A stretch of DNA of 16,910 bases, from the NCBI RefSeq assembly GCF_004359215.1, contig NC_090612.1:3144169-3161078 (forward strand), written 5' to 3'. The notes under the pieces are model-generated. The model did no database searches. It saw only the letters and a list, made by a program, of their open reading frames with translations, and had not been told where the DNA came from. The DNA is from Bremia lactucae (lineage: Eukaryota > Oomycota > Peronosporomycetes > Peronosporales > Peronosporaceae). Positions 7,392 to 16,376 of the stretch are shown here, one piece after another. Made by a program: the position numbers and the translations under genes. The stretch's first letter is position 1. The number at the start of each line of letters is the position of its first letter.

Positions 7392-7813
7392 TGTGAAGAA
7401 GCAGCGAACGAGTTATCTGGTTCGCTGGCGCGGTTATCCACCTTCGCATGACAGCTGGTATCCTCGTTCCCAGCTGATTGTTGACGTTGAGGGCCTCGCC
7501 CGTCAGTATGACGAGGCCCATCCGATGGATCAGAAGGTCCATCGGAAATATCGCACCCCTGGCGCTTCTAGATCAATTGCAAAACGTCAATCAATTCGTG
7601 CATCTCGATAGAGATGCAAGCCCTTCCCCAGGGTAAAGAAAGGTAGTAAACATCCCCTTTCACTCTTTTCGTGTTGTCGACACAACACGGACAGGGATCA
7701 CCTCACGTGAGGCATGGAAGTCCTGCCTCACGTGACAACCGATGCAATTTATACCTTGCACCGGTTGGAGTTCGTTTCTCAGACTTAACTCGAATCGCGT
7801 TAAGTCTTTGAAG
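6889..7813 (-). pseudogene. Antisense gene of element C, 3' part (inverted)
   Basis: From 7813 the minus strand continues the antisense gene where 5140 leaves off (LQRLNAIRVKSEKRTPTGAR). TGA 7705-7703 replaces the Trp of CLTWG. Beyond it the frame shifts, and a 217-codon open stretch (7542-6889) crosses the antisense of chromodomain and linker. It contains the coiled-coil reading DFEEGLDHERG, SYSM-like LEYERKYH, FEDLRNRHEKLQVQHENLVR and NLLGILEKGGHIRPRKK. In B and at 13650 the gene seems to stop at a TAG soon after GADQRK/GADRRK; here AAG lets it run on into the antisense of GPY/F. Function unknown. Confidence 0.6.
7282..7611 (+). CDS. Chromodomain and tail of pol, element C
   Basis: The reading QRFLVERIPNQCDVKKQRTS runs into YLVRWRGYPPSHDSWYPRSQ and then QLIVDVEGLARQYDEAHP. 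This is the chromodomain at the end of chromoviral integrases, expected to bind histone tails and guide integration. The aromatic residues of the W-x-G-Y and D-S-W parts are present. A basic tail ends at TAG 7609-7611, two codons from the end point in element A. It is out of frame with the integrase upstream, so it would not be made as part of pol here. Confidence 0.8.
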   Translation: MIKSLLEIMKEAIPPQPLVYSHGGQRFLVERIPNQCDVKKQRTSYLVRWRGYPPSHDSWYPRSQLIVDVEGLARQYDEAHPMDQKVHRKYRTPGASRSIAKRQSIRASR

Positions 7814-8663
7814 AAATGGTCTGTCTTGATCTGCAATCGCCAAGATGGGCGATTGCATCAAGCTTTGCTTGATACCTTCAAAGGAACGCTGACAATTAGC
7901 GTTCCATAACCATTTCTCGTCTTTTTTCAAGAGACGAGAGAGATGAACTGTAATCTCTGCATAATTGCGAGAGTACTTGTGCAAGTAAGCCGCTAGCCCA
8001 AGGAACTTTTTAAGTCCCTTGACATCGACTGGAACTGCCCAGTCGGTGATTGCCTTGATCTTTTCGGGATCAGGGCGCACGCCGTGTTTCCGACGATGCA
8101 CCCAAGAAGTGGGATTTCGCTTGCAGCGAATGTACACTTTTTGAAATTTGCGTACAACTTGTGCTTTCGCATAAATGTAAGAACCTGACGAACGTGAGTT
8201 TTATGAACTTCCACGTCCGTCTTCCCGTCCATGGCCCGGCTATAGACGAATACATCGTCAAAGTAACTCGGTGCGAATTCTTGCACCGGTCTCGACAGAT
8301 TTTTTACGCATCTGTTGAATGTTGCAGGGGCGTTACTAAGCCCCTGATGCATCACTAGCCATCCCAGAGCATCCCACTGGGAGTGCTCACTGCTGTTTAC
8401 GGGATGTCCCGTTCACGCACAAGGATTTGATAGAACCAATCCACCAGATCCATAGACTAAAAGATGATTCTCTTAGACATACCATATATGATTACGTTTT
8501 TTCTAGGTATCGGCGTTTGAGCCGGTACCGTTGCAGCATTCAGTTTATTGAATGCGTGCACCATCCGCCACCCTCCTGTGGCCTTTCGCACACAGAAGGT
8601 CGGAGAGCTATGTGGGGAGGTTGACTCCCTTACATGGCCTGCTTTTAATCGATCGATAAAAAA
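7814..8663 (-). pseudogene. Reverse transcriptase, element C (gap-proximal part)
   Basis: RT copies element RNA into DNA. The reading goes from HQGLSNAPATFNRCVKNL to the catalytic box YFDD (8265-8254), then VHKTHVRQVL and KLYANFKKCTFAASEIPLLG. After a one-base shift it continues PDPEKIKAITDWAVP, GLKKFLGLAAYLHKYSRNYA and ILAIADQDRPF. It stops dead at the inversion junction. The shift at GCIVG is shared with element D. A second shift lies near 8360. The stretch 8383-8663 repeats the RT N-terminal part that also lies on the far side of the gap. Confidence 0.85.
8383..8663. repeat. Left copy of a 281-bp direct repeat flanking the gap
   Basis: It matches 9651-9931 with no indels. I count about ten mismatches, all in the first ~125 bases; the remaining ~155 are identical. 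It ends exactly at the first N. Confidence 0.9.
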
Positions 8664-9650
8664 NNNNNNNNNNNNNNNNNNNNNNNNNNNNNNNNNNNNN
8701 NNNNNNNNNNNNNNNNNNNNNNNNNNNNNNNNNNNNNNNNNNNNNNNNNNNNNNNNNNNNNNNNNNNNNNNNNNNNNNNNNNNNNNNNNNNNNNNNNNNN
8801 NNNNNNNNNNNNNNNNNNNNNNNNNNNNNNNNNNNNNNNNNNNNNNNNNNNNNNNNNNNNNNNNNNNNNNNNNNNNNNNNNNNNNNNNNNNNNNNNNNNN
8901 NNNNNNNNNNNNNNNNNNNNNNNNNNNNNNNNNNNNNNNNNNNNNNNNNNNNNNNNNNNNNNNNNNNNNNNNNNNNNNNNNNNNNNNNNNNNNNNNNNNN
9001 NNNNNNNNNNNNNNNNNNNNNNNNNNNNNNNNNNNNNNNNNNNNNNNNNNNNNNNNNNNNNNNNNNNNNNNNNNNNNNNNNNNNNNNNNNNNNNNNNNNN
9101 NNNNNNNNNNNNNNNNNNNNNNNNNNNNNNNNNNNNNNNNNNNNNNNNNNNNNNNNNNNNNNNNNNNNNNNNNNNNNNNNNNNNNNNNNNNNNNNNNNNN
9201 NNNNNNNNNNNNNNNNNNNNNNNNNNNNNNNNNNNNNNNNNNNNNNNNNNNNNNNNNNNNNNNNNNNNNNNNNNNNNNNNNNNNNNNNNNNNNNNNNNNN
9301 NNNNNNNNNNNNNNNNNNNNNNNNNNNNNNNNNNNNNNNNNNNNNNNNNNNNNNNNNNNNNNNNNNNNNNNNNNNNNNNNNNNNNNNNNNNNNNNNNNNN
9401 NNNNNNNNNNNNNNNNNNNNNNNNNNNNNNNNNNNNNNNNNNNNNNNNNNNNNNNNNNNNNNNNNNNNNNNNNNNNNNNNNNNNNNNNNNNNNNNNNNNN
9501 NNNNNNNNNNNNNNNNNNNNNNNNNNNNNNNNNNNNNNNNNNNNNNNNNNNNNNNNNNNNNNNNNNNNNNNNNNNNNNNNNNNNNNNNNNNNNNNNNNNN
9601 NNNNNNNNNNNNNNNNNNNNNNNNNNNNNNNNNNNNNNNNNNNNNNNNNN
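8664..9650. other. Assembly gap, 987 N
   Basis: A run of N. Any translation across it is meaningless. Because RT N-terminal sequence is present on both sides, the gap need not hide missing pol sequence. Confidence 1.
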
Positions 9651-9931
9651 GTGCTCACTGCTGTGTACGGGATGTCCCGTTCACGCATAAGGATTTGATA
9701 GAACCCATCCATCAGATCCATAGACGAAAAGATCGTACTCTTAGACATACCATCTATGATTACGTCTTTTCTAGGTATCGGCGTTTGAGCCGGTACCGTT
9801 GCAGCATTCAGTTTATTGAATGCGTGCACCATCCGCCACCCTCCTGTGGCCTTTCGCACACAGAAGGTCGGAGAGCTATGTGGGGAGGTTGACTCCCTTA
9901 CATGGCCTGCTTTTAATCGATCGATAAAAAA
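9651..9931. repeat. Right copy of the 281-bp direct repeat flanking the gap
   Basis: It begins at the first base after the N run and pairs with 8383-8663. This copy has the better RT reading (SSMDLMDGFYQILMRERD) and continues into upstream pol. Confidence 0.9.
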
Positions 9932-10082
9932 TTACCGATCGCAAGTACTTGTTCACGAGGCAGTGGTCACTGTTTCATGACACAGTACTTCGAGTCCGGT
10001 ATGAGCTCGATCTCATGTCGAGTGCCTTTATCCTTAGGCAACTCGCATGAAACTGTTTCAGGGAATACATTCCTGAATTCTA
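9651..10082 (-). pseudogene. Reverse transcriptase N-terminal part, element C
   Basis: The minus strand reads FPETVSCELPKDKGTRHEIE, then a stop (9969-9967) in place of the Trp of the usual Q-W-PLPREQ. It continues SPTFCVRKATGGWRMVHAFN, AQTPIPRKDVIIDGMSKS and SSMDLMDGFYQILMRE, which carries the first catalytic Asp of RT (domain A). This is the standard entry to gypsy RT. The reading then enters the gap. Confidence 0.85.
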
Positions 10083-10451
10083 TTAAATCCTCGTATAGAG
10101 GATTTGTCTTGAGTGACTTCCAGGATTGAGTAGCATATCTTCAATCCGAGTCTTCACATCGAGGACACTTTCGTCCATCGATGAGCTGCTGAGAAACCAT
10201 TCGTTCTCTGCAAAAATTACCGCTGACCGTATGTCGGTTACGTAATCGTCCTCTGTGACGAGTACGCAGACCTGCTTGATTTTACCACCATGCAGATCTC
10301 TCAAGAACCGCTTGAGTTCTAGGGTTGGTAATTGAGTTATCTCCGAAGTTAACTTCGGAGGCGCATACAGATCAAGAGTATAAGCGCCTACTCTTGAACC
10401 GTTATTAACCAAGACATTTAATGCCTCGGTTTCTTTCTGGGATTTATCCAC
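10083..10451 (-). pseudogene. Protease-RT connecting region of pol, element C
   Basis: It is open for 122 codons: LPTLELKRFLRDLHGGKIKQ, then VCVLVTEDDYVTDIRS and a Ser-rich stretch. It has no catalytic motif that I know. Placed between the protease and RT, it is a connecting segment of the polyprotein. Several perfect hairpins lie inside, including the 20-bp palindrome 10341-10360. Confidence 0.65.
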
Positions 10452-11323
10452 AGGCTGCCGAGCGATTAATCCCTTGGGAATCTTGAAGTCTAGTTACTTC
10501 AACTATTGGAGGAGATTTATTCTCAAGTACGTGGGGACCCTTTTCCCTAACGTCTTCCGAGTGTGATTGCGCTATCACAGTCGGGTCCTCTTCGGTCGAC
10601 TCTCTACTCGACCTAGGATCATCGTGTTGTCCCTTTGGGGCAACCGGTATACTCCTTGAATGTCGCCCGCTAGGCGTACATCCATGTCTCAATCCACTCG
10701 ACTTCTTTGAGTGGTGTACCTTCGGCGCTGACTGTGCATTCGCACAGCCGCCGGCAGCTGACTCCACAGGGTGATTAGTAATCATACTGTGATCTTGTGC
10801 AGTTGTACTAACGACCGTACCACACGTGAGGCCATCGCGCTCACTCGTAGTACATCCACACGCTTGTGGACGCTCCAAGACGTTCATCAGATGGCCATCT
10901 GTTGAGCAAGTGGCAGGCATCTTTACGGGTCGATGCTGCCAGCTGATTCTTGGCTCATAATTTCTGAGCCAAGGTAGACCTAGGGTGACATCAAATTTGT
11001 CATCCAAATCCAGTACGATATAATCATCAGCGTACTGTAAATCTTTTAACGTGTAGTGAAGTTTCACTACGCGTTTCATTACTGTTATCGATGCGCCTAT
11101 CGATAGACGCACCGTCATCTCGTTGGAGAGATGTCGCGCTCAACATATTTGAGCTAAGACCCTCTAGTGACTGGCGGCGAATAAAGTTATTCGACGCTCC
11201 GCAGTCCATCACGGCTCTAAGTGACAAATCATTTGTCACATTTAACTTCAAAGTGATGAGGGATACCTCATCGCCAGGTGCAGAGACACATAATGATAGT
11301 GTGTCTGGAGCAACTTTCGTCAA
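10444..11323 (-). pseudogene. Aspartic protease region of pol, element C
   Basis: The retropepsin-like protease cuts gag-pol into mature proteins. The active-site motif reads AVMDCGASNNFIR (D-C-G-A instead of D-S/T-G-A). About 75 residues later comes FDVTLGLPWLRNYEPRISW, the second hallmark (LG-x-PWL). A frameshift between 11118 and 11027 separates the two parts. A hydrophilic linker of about 150 residues follows (HSKKSSGLRHGCTPSGRHS). The segment lies between gag and RT, as in other gypsy elements. Confidence 0.8.
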
Positions 11324-11373
11324 GAGATTTGCAAATTCTCTTAAGGATGCTGGATCAGTAGGGCGTTGCGCCC

Positions 11374-11940
11374 CTACTGACCCCGACCGTTTTTTGGCGG
11401 TCCGCCTCGCTGTTGCGATTTCGCAACAACGTCGGACCCGCGACCGTTGCCCTTTTTGGCATTCGGTCCATAATTCCGTTCAGTGCCTCTTGGTACTGGG
11501 CGTGGGCTCACTACAATCATGAGCGCAGTGTCCTTACTTTTGACAGCGATTGGATTTCGGCAATCGCTTGTTGTTTGAAAAGCGAGGTTTCTCGCTTTCG
11601 ACATAGAGAGGTCCATAGGATCTGGACCTCCAAGCTCGTGTCGTCTTGCAGGACGATATGATGACGAACTAGCTTGAGCCTGTCTCAAGCCAAAGTCCTC
11701 CTGTTCCGCATTAGATATTGCTTCTTCAAGCGTATCCAGTTCTACGCGACAACCAAGCTTAGTCTTCACACGGGTGATCTTTCGTGATAATATTCCGAAG
11801 CTTTTAGCGATAATTGGGGAATCTGGACCATATTCGATGCAACGACGGATTGTTGGGTTATAATATGTCCACGCCGCTCATTTGATATTCGAGCGCTGCA
11901 TTTAAAGATATAAGATCAGCTCTCAAAGGGCTAATTGATC
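11374..11940 (-). pseudogene. gag C-terminal part with damaged zinc knuckle, element C
   Basis: Gag packages the element RNA. The clear part is LDTLEEAISNAEQEDFGLRQ, then SSYRPARRHELGG and PMDLSM. A zinc knuckle C-x2-C-x4-H-x4-C lies about 11513-11570, but only when a frameshift is allowed. A TAA (plus-strand TTA 11534-11536) falls between the second Cys and the His. Broken homology goes on to about 11940 (LNAALEYQMSGVD, then PNYR). The N-terminal half of gag and the 5' LTR are absent, so C is truncated here. Confidence 0.7.
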
Positions 11941-13120
11941 GCCCTCGTTTGTTCGGAGTGGATTTGGGCTGTCTTTTGTTTAACAGCAGACCCTAGAATT
12001 TTGTCTGAAAGCAAATGCTTATTTATAATGCAGAACTTTAATTTACATCATAATGATGTATTTAAGAAGGTTTTCAAGGTAGTTTATATTAAAACTTCAA
12101 AAGCAAACTATGAAATGATAAAATGGTACAATAAAATACTAGACGTATCTCTAAAAATGTAGGATTACACAATTAGATGATATAGTAAGAAAAGTTCAAA
12201 TGAAATGTTCATCTTCTTAAGAAGTGGCCTGTGTAACACCAGAAGCAAGTCTCCCGTAAACCAGTCCCATTTATTATGTGATGCGGGTTGATCACAAAGA
12301 AATGTTAGTTCGTTCGTGCCTTGTTAGTGCCACCGGCTCTGGAGATAGTCATCCTTGCGGCCACATGGTCACTAACGTCCAGCTGCACTCACTGTCTTCA
12401 CAAGCTGCTCGAGTTGAGAGCGCAAGTTTTTGAGCTGATTTCTGAATATAGCAGCCTGTCATTGTTTATTTGACGTACCAGGAACTCGCACGCAGAAAAT
12501 GAATTAATATGCTGATCGGAACTTTGCTCATACATGGGCGTTTTTAAATTGACTACCACCTCATCTGATCAACCTGTGTAGTCAAAGAACGTTTAGCGTG
12601 TAAATCAACAAGGGGAGACTCAAGGCATCCTCCACGACATTTCCATAGTATAGGCATTATAGAATCGCTGCTCGACAAATTTTAAGATGAAAACATTCAT
12701 TGAGGATGCTGAGGTATTACTGCATCCGTCCGACCGAGCTTAAGCGCTTCTGCAAGCATTTAACAGTCGTGAGTCCGATGTATAGTGTTAAGAACATGGA
12801 CTTAAGCAACTTGAGCTTTGGCCCCGACAGTATACGTGATGCTTAAAAAAATGATATTGGACTGCTTACTAAAGTCGATGTAAAACGAGAAGAACGAACA
12901 GGTCGTCAAACATGTTACATTCTTGTGGATTTGTAGGCGGGCGCTTCCAAAGCTGCCTCGCACTACAAAGCAACACACCTTCAAGCACAGCAAGGAAGCG
13001 GTTTGACCGTCTTCTGTCACGTAGTGAGGTGGTTGGTGGGCGTCTAAGGCGACCTCTACACAATGAACTTCTACCCTTAAACAGGTGACTTCACGGAAGC
13101 GGTTGCGTGTCTTCTCGTGT
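11941..13120. other. Unassigned AT-rich stretch
   Basis: I recognise no gene, LTR or RNA here. The longest open stretches (11935-12162 plus, 75 codons; 13020-12802 and 13063-12869 minus, 72 and 64 codons) overlap or are short and match nothing I know. A perfect 17-bp palindrome lies at 12044-12060. Short hairpins are far rarer than in the element sequence on either side, so this may be host DNA or an unrelated, older insertion. Confidence 0.5.
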
Positions 13121-13126
13121 GCACTG

Positions 13127-13447
13127 TGTAATAGGAAATTAGCTTAAGACTGATTTATATCAATTATAATTTAAGAATTAGAATCTTTTTGCCCCATGAT
13201 TAGATGCCATCTCTGCAGATGTGCATCTCTACATGGTGAGCTTATTCATCTAGATACCTCTGCTTGCGGTTGACGATAGACGTCATTCCTTTTACTGTGA
13301 ATGCAACCGTGTGCATTACATTTACAAAAGTGAGTCACTCTGTGAGCCTCACCTGAGTGACAGGTCAGTTTACTTCGCATGAAGTCATTGACCTTCTCGT
13401 TAGGTAGACATAACGGGTGTGTAACATATGGCAGCTAGCCCGTTACA
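13127..13447 (+). repeat. Possible LTR, 3' end well defined, start uncertain
   Basis: The end TGTAAC...CCCGTTACA at 13420-13447 has the same TGTAAC/GTTACA palindrome as the ends of LTR1-3, and a primer-binding-like sequence follows immediately. A start at TGTAATAGG (13127) would give 321 bp, but nothing else fixes it. The body resembles none of the other LTRs, so this would be a different family. Confidence 0.35.
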
Positions 13448-13458
13448 TGGTATCAAAC
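13448..13458 (+). other. Possible primer-binding site (initiator tRNA-Met type)
   Basis: TGGTATCAAAC directly follows the GTTACA end. Primer-binding sites that use initiator tRNA-Met typically read TGGTATCAGAGC; nine of the first eleven bases agree. This would mark the start of a plus-strand element whose interior has been lost by about 13600. Confidence 0.4.
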
Positions 13459-13605
13459 TCAATGTCTTCTATAGCAACAATATTATCGTTTAGGTGTATC
13501 CACAAACCTTAAAAGATTGCATTTGAGTAATATACGCTATAAAACTGTGACTCCACGGGCACTGTAGCTAAACCGCACTGGAGCTACACCGCAGTTTCTG
13601 TCAGT

Positions 13606-13745
13606 TGCACTGCCAAGGCAATGCGTACGGGCGGAGCCGACCAACTTAAGACGTAGGATGCGTTTGCATCCTACGTGGCAATTCTATTGTGTACGCATTG
13701 CCTCTGCGAAGCAGAACACGGAATGGCCCAATGTAACTAAAGCAA
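13606..13745 (-). pseudogene. Integrase GPY/F fragment
   Basis: On the minus strand from about 13745 the sequence matches the integrase C-terminus (IGPF, RGNAYTIELPRR, VGRLRPY) found in B, C and D. At its left end (13606-13628) the same motif reappears in plus orientation (LHCQGNAY), so the fragment folds back. GGCAATGCGTAC 13617-13628 pairs with 13691-13702. Only a scrap of pol is left. Confidence 0.65.
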
Positions 13746-13822
13746 CGATATTAAAATTTCGGTCTGTGTTTTATAAACACAGCGCCTTTCTCTTTCTTTG
13801 ACAAGATATTGCAACAAGCAGT

Positions 13823-14323
13823 GTAACGGGGCACCTTTCGCTAGTACTGACAACAGTACTAGTCAACCTACAATGATTACGGTGAAGGTAGGGTGCCTCG
13901 ATTACTTCACGTACAGGACATGCAGAGATAGGTTCTAAGTAACTAAGAAGTCTTAGCTACTAAGGGTTAATTAAGGCTTTAGAATAGTGAAAAAGTAAAG
14001 CTGTATTGATATATCAAGTTCTTTCATAACGATCTTCTATCTACTGGCTTTAATATACTAATAACCAACTAAGCAATACGCCTCCTTGCGCAATGCCTTA
14101 TCGTGTCTTGTAGCGATTGGCGGGTTGATTTTACTTGAATCAACATATCGATAAAAATAATCTCTTTTTGCGCTAATATTACCAAACTTGGTAATATTTG
14201 AACTATTATGTCAAAATTCATAATATATATGATTTTGCACATCTTTATTTATCTTTTACATGAGAAAATAAATAAAGACGTACTCTTATAAGAAAAAAAT
14301 TTGTAACGGGACACCCCGTTACA
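13823..14323 (-). repeat. LTR3 (501 bp), 3' LTR of element D
   Basis: It is bounded by TGTAACGGGG at 13823 and CCCCGTTACA ending at 14323, with a minus-strand polypurine tract at its right edge. Its right end (14302-14323) is a 22-nt palindrome, TGTAACGGG/CCCGTTACA. Apart from the ends it does not resemble LTR1 or LTR2, so D belongs to another LTR family although its pol is very close to that of C. Confidence 0.7.
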
Positions 14324-14337
14324 TCACCTTCCTTAAA
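14324..14337 (-). other. Polypurine tract of element D
   Basis: The minus strand reads TTTAAGGAAGGTGA directly before LTR3, matching the tracts of B and C in position and form. Confidence 0.6.
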
Positions 14338-14399
14338 AACAGTTACTTTAGGGACTGATGTAAAGTGACAGAGATTACAACTATGTCTCTCTCTGTAAA

Positions 14400-15330
14400 C
14401 TAGCACTTGGTGGTTCTAATTCCAACTTTTACTTGCGCATGGTTTCGGAACCCGTGCGAGTAGCTTGCGAAGCCGCAAAGCTGACAGCTACGGGTGTAGA
14501 TGCCCGACATAAACGTAGGATCCGTACGCACTTGACGAGGCAGCTCGATCAAGTACGCATTACCTTGGCGGTGCAGTACACGAAACCGGCCGATATACCT
14601 GGTTAGTAATTATTGCTGCCCACATTCGTCACTACATGTTTGGGTAGGTTTACCGTAGATGCAGGACTATATTAATTTCAAATGAAAAACGTTTGCTCTT
14701 CCATTTTGTCCGAGTTCCGTTTCTGTCGGTCGACGGCATCAGCGATGGAATCCTGTACGAAACGGACCACTGCTTCTCTAGCCAGCAGGAAATCCTGCTG
14801 ACCCGGTTTTGCTTTTGTCTTCAGTGCCAGTGCGCACTGAGGAAATGTAATATTCCTCATTAATGAGAGCATTACTGCTCTAACTAATATTACTGTTTTC
14901 GATGCTAAGTTTTGCAGAATCGTTATTAAAGTCAGCGATAGCCTTATCGCTATTACAAAGTTTTTCCACTTCAACGTTGTTCAAATCCACACTCATATCC
15001 TTCGCAGTGCATTTCAGTCGATGTGTTATGAGCAAGAGCTGGATTGTTCTTTGCTTGAGCGAGTCCCTCCCCCTTAAATAAGAAGTACTCACAAACAAGC
15101 TGGGTATGCGTGGAAGGCGTAAGCCGTTCGAGAAAAACGGTGTATACTTTGTAGATGCATGCAATGAATTGTTGATGGTTTATTCTGCCATCGACAAGAA
15201 CTCGCTTCAACTCGTAAAAGAGTGGATGTATTCGCGAAGTATCTCTTCGAGGATACGATTTGCGCGTTCTGTTTTCTTACCATCTATTTTTGAATGGTCA
15301 GAAGTTGACAGTTTCAGCTGCGTTCCAAGT
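14400..15330 (-). pseudogene. Integrase C-terminal half, element D
   Basis: Downstream of the catalytic core the minus strand gives the catalytic Glu in KTERANRILEEILREY. A TGA (15209-15207) replaces the Trp that is TAG in element C, then come INNSLHASTKYTPFFSNGLR and LLAREAVVRFVQDSIADAVD. GPY/F follows (RFRVLHRQGNAYLIELPRQV) and a short tail near 14470. It then passes straight into spacer and the polypurine tract. There is no chromodomain and no antisense gene, unlike B and C. Frame changes occur near 15160, 14970 and 14680. Confidence 0.8.
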
Positions 15331-15347
15331 AATTTAAACACAGATTG

Positions 15348-15735
15348 CTAAAACTCCGCCGTGAACCTGGGGTCTCGATCTGAGACCAGTTCGCGGAGTA
15401 ACTTATGGAGTCGAAATATCGTGTCAACAAAGACAAAAGTACAGCCCTTGGCTGTGATCGACTCCAGGATTGCAGCAAGATATATCATTTTGCTGTAACG
15501 GTCAACAAACACAAGAATACCGTTATTCTTGTAATCGTCTTCAAGAAATCCGAAGACGAAGTCCATAGATACGGACTGCCAACACTCTGCCAGAACAGGC
15601 AGAGGTTGTAGCGGAGCACGGGATGAAGCACTGGGCTTCACCCGTTGACAAACTTCGCAAGCGGCCAGTAGAAGTCGCGACTTTTCGTGAGTTAAGTTTT
15701 CTCTCGTCCACGATGCCGACTTGTTGATGCATCAT
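15348..15735 (-). pseudogene. Integrase zinc finger (degenerate) and core, element D
   Basis: The reading is SMDFVFGFLEDDYKNNGILV with the first catalytic Asp, then VDTIFRLHKLLRELVSDRDP with the second. It closes at TAG 15350-15348, where element C has the Trp of EFW. The HHCC finger upstream (about 15735-15645) is recognisable only across frames. The part between RNase H and the finger (15740-15920) is unreadable. Confidence 0.8.
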
Positions 15736-15923
15736 GGCATGCGTAAACGCAAGTCATTATGGGTACGGATGACGACAAGAGAAGTGTCGCCAGCAATGGC
15801 TGTGTCCTACAGTAAACCATTGTATCGATCCTCAACGGATCGATACAGTTTCGACAACCCTTTTAAGTATTGTTGTGATGGATTTCAAGGGTAATTCATC
15901 AACCCTTTAAGAGCCTTATCTTC

Positions 15924-16376
15924 TTAATACGCTCTTCCAACGTCGTCAAGAACACTTATTGTTGCAACATTGGGATCATGCTTACTGTTGGTATGCGCTA
16001 CCGGCTCAAGATAAGGCCAGTGCGAGAGGGCATCAGCGACGACATTAAGTCGTCTTGGTTTGTGTTTCACGGAGGAGTGACATTCCGCAAAGAAAGACAA
16101 CCATCTCACCATTCTTTGCGAGAGGTATGGACTGTTACGGCCGTGCGTAAGGACGCATGGTCCGTATAAACAATGAACGGTCTATCTCCCAAGAGATAGA
16201 CCCTAAACTTAGTCAGTGCATATTTCGTGGCATGGAGGCCCTTGTTATGCACTGGATAATTGCTTTCAGCTAGTTGAAGCTGACGTGACTGATAGCAGAC
16301 AACGTTATGCGCCGTCCATGTCATATTGCATTAAGTACAGCCGATTGCAAATATTGCTGGCGTCACAGATCACATG
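15924..16376 (-). pseudogene. RNase H domain, element D
   Basis: The minus strand gives HVICDASNICNRLYLMQYDM with the first Asp. It then breaks within GGCGCATAACGT exactly as in element C. It reopens as CYQSRQLQLAESNYPVHNKG, VYLLGDRPFIVYTDHASLRT, WLSFFAECHSSVKHKPRRLN and VVADALSHWP. Here RT and RNase H are still joined, so D serves as the unrearranged reference for the inversion in C. Confidence 0.85.

Larger units (their letters stand above)
5141..7813 (+). other. 2673-bp inverted block inside element C
   Basis: The junction 5140/5141 joins antisense-gene sequence to pol at the RNase H start (HVICDAS). The junction 7813/7814 joins the complementary halves of the same two sites. Flipping 5141-7813 would rejoin the antisense gene (one G lost, compared with 2601-2620 in B) and would rejoin RT to RNase H exactly as they stand uninterrupted in element D around 16376. 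The block therefore runs plus-strand inside a minus-strand element. Both breaks fall in short hairpins. Confidence 0.9.

Noticed and set aside
8548..9859. Long open readings of about 400 codons on both strands across 8645-9859
   Set aside because: They consist almost wholly of N; only the RT N-terminal part on the minus strand is real.
10444..11118. Minus-strand 224-codon reading as a host gene
   Set aside because: It contains the gypsy protease motif LGLPWLRNYEP and sits in order between gag and RT.
11935..12162. 75-codon plus-strand ORF as a gene
   Set aside because: Short, AT-rich, no recognisable motif, and partly overlapping decayed gag.
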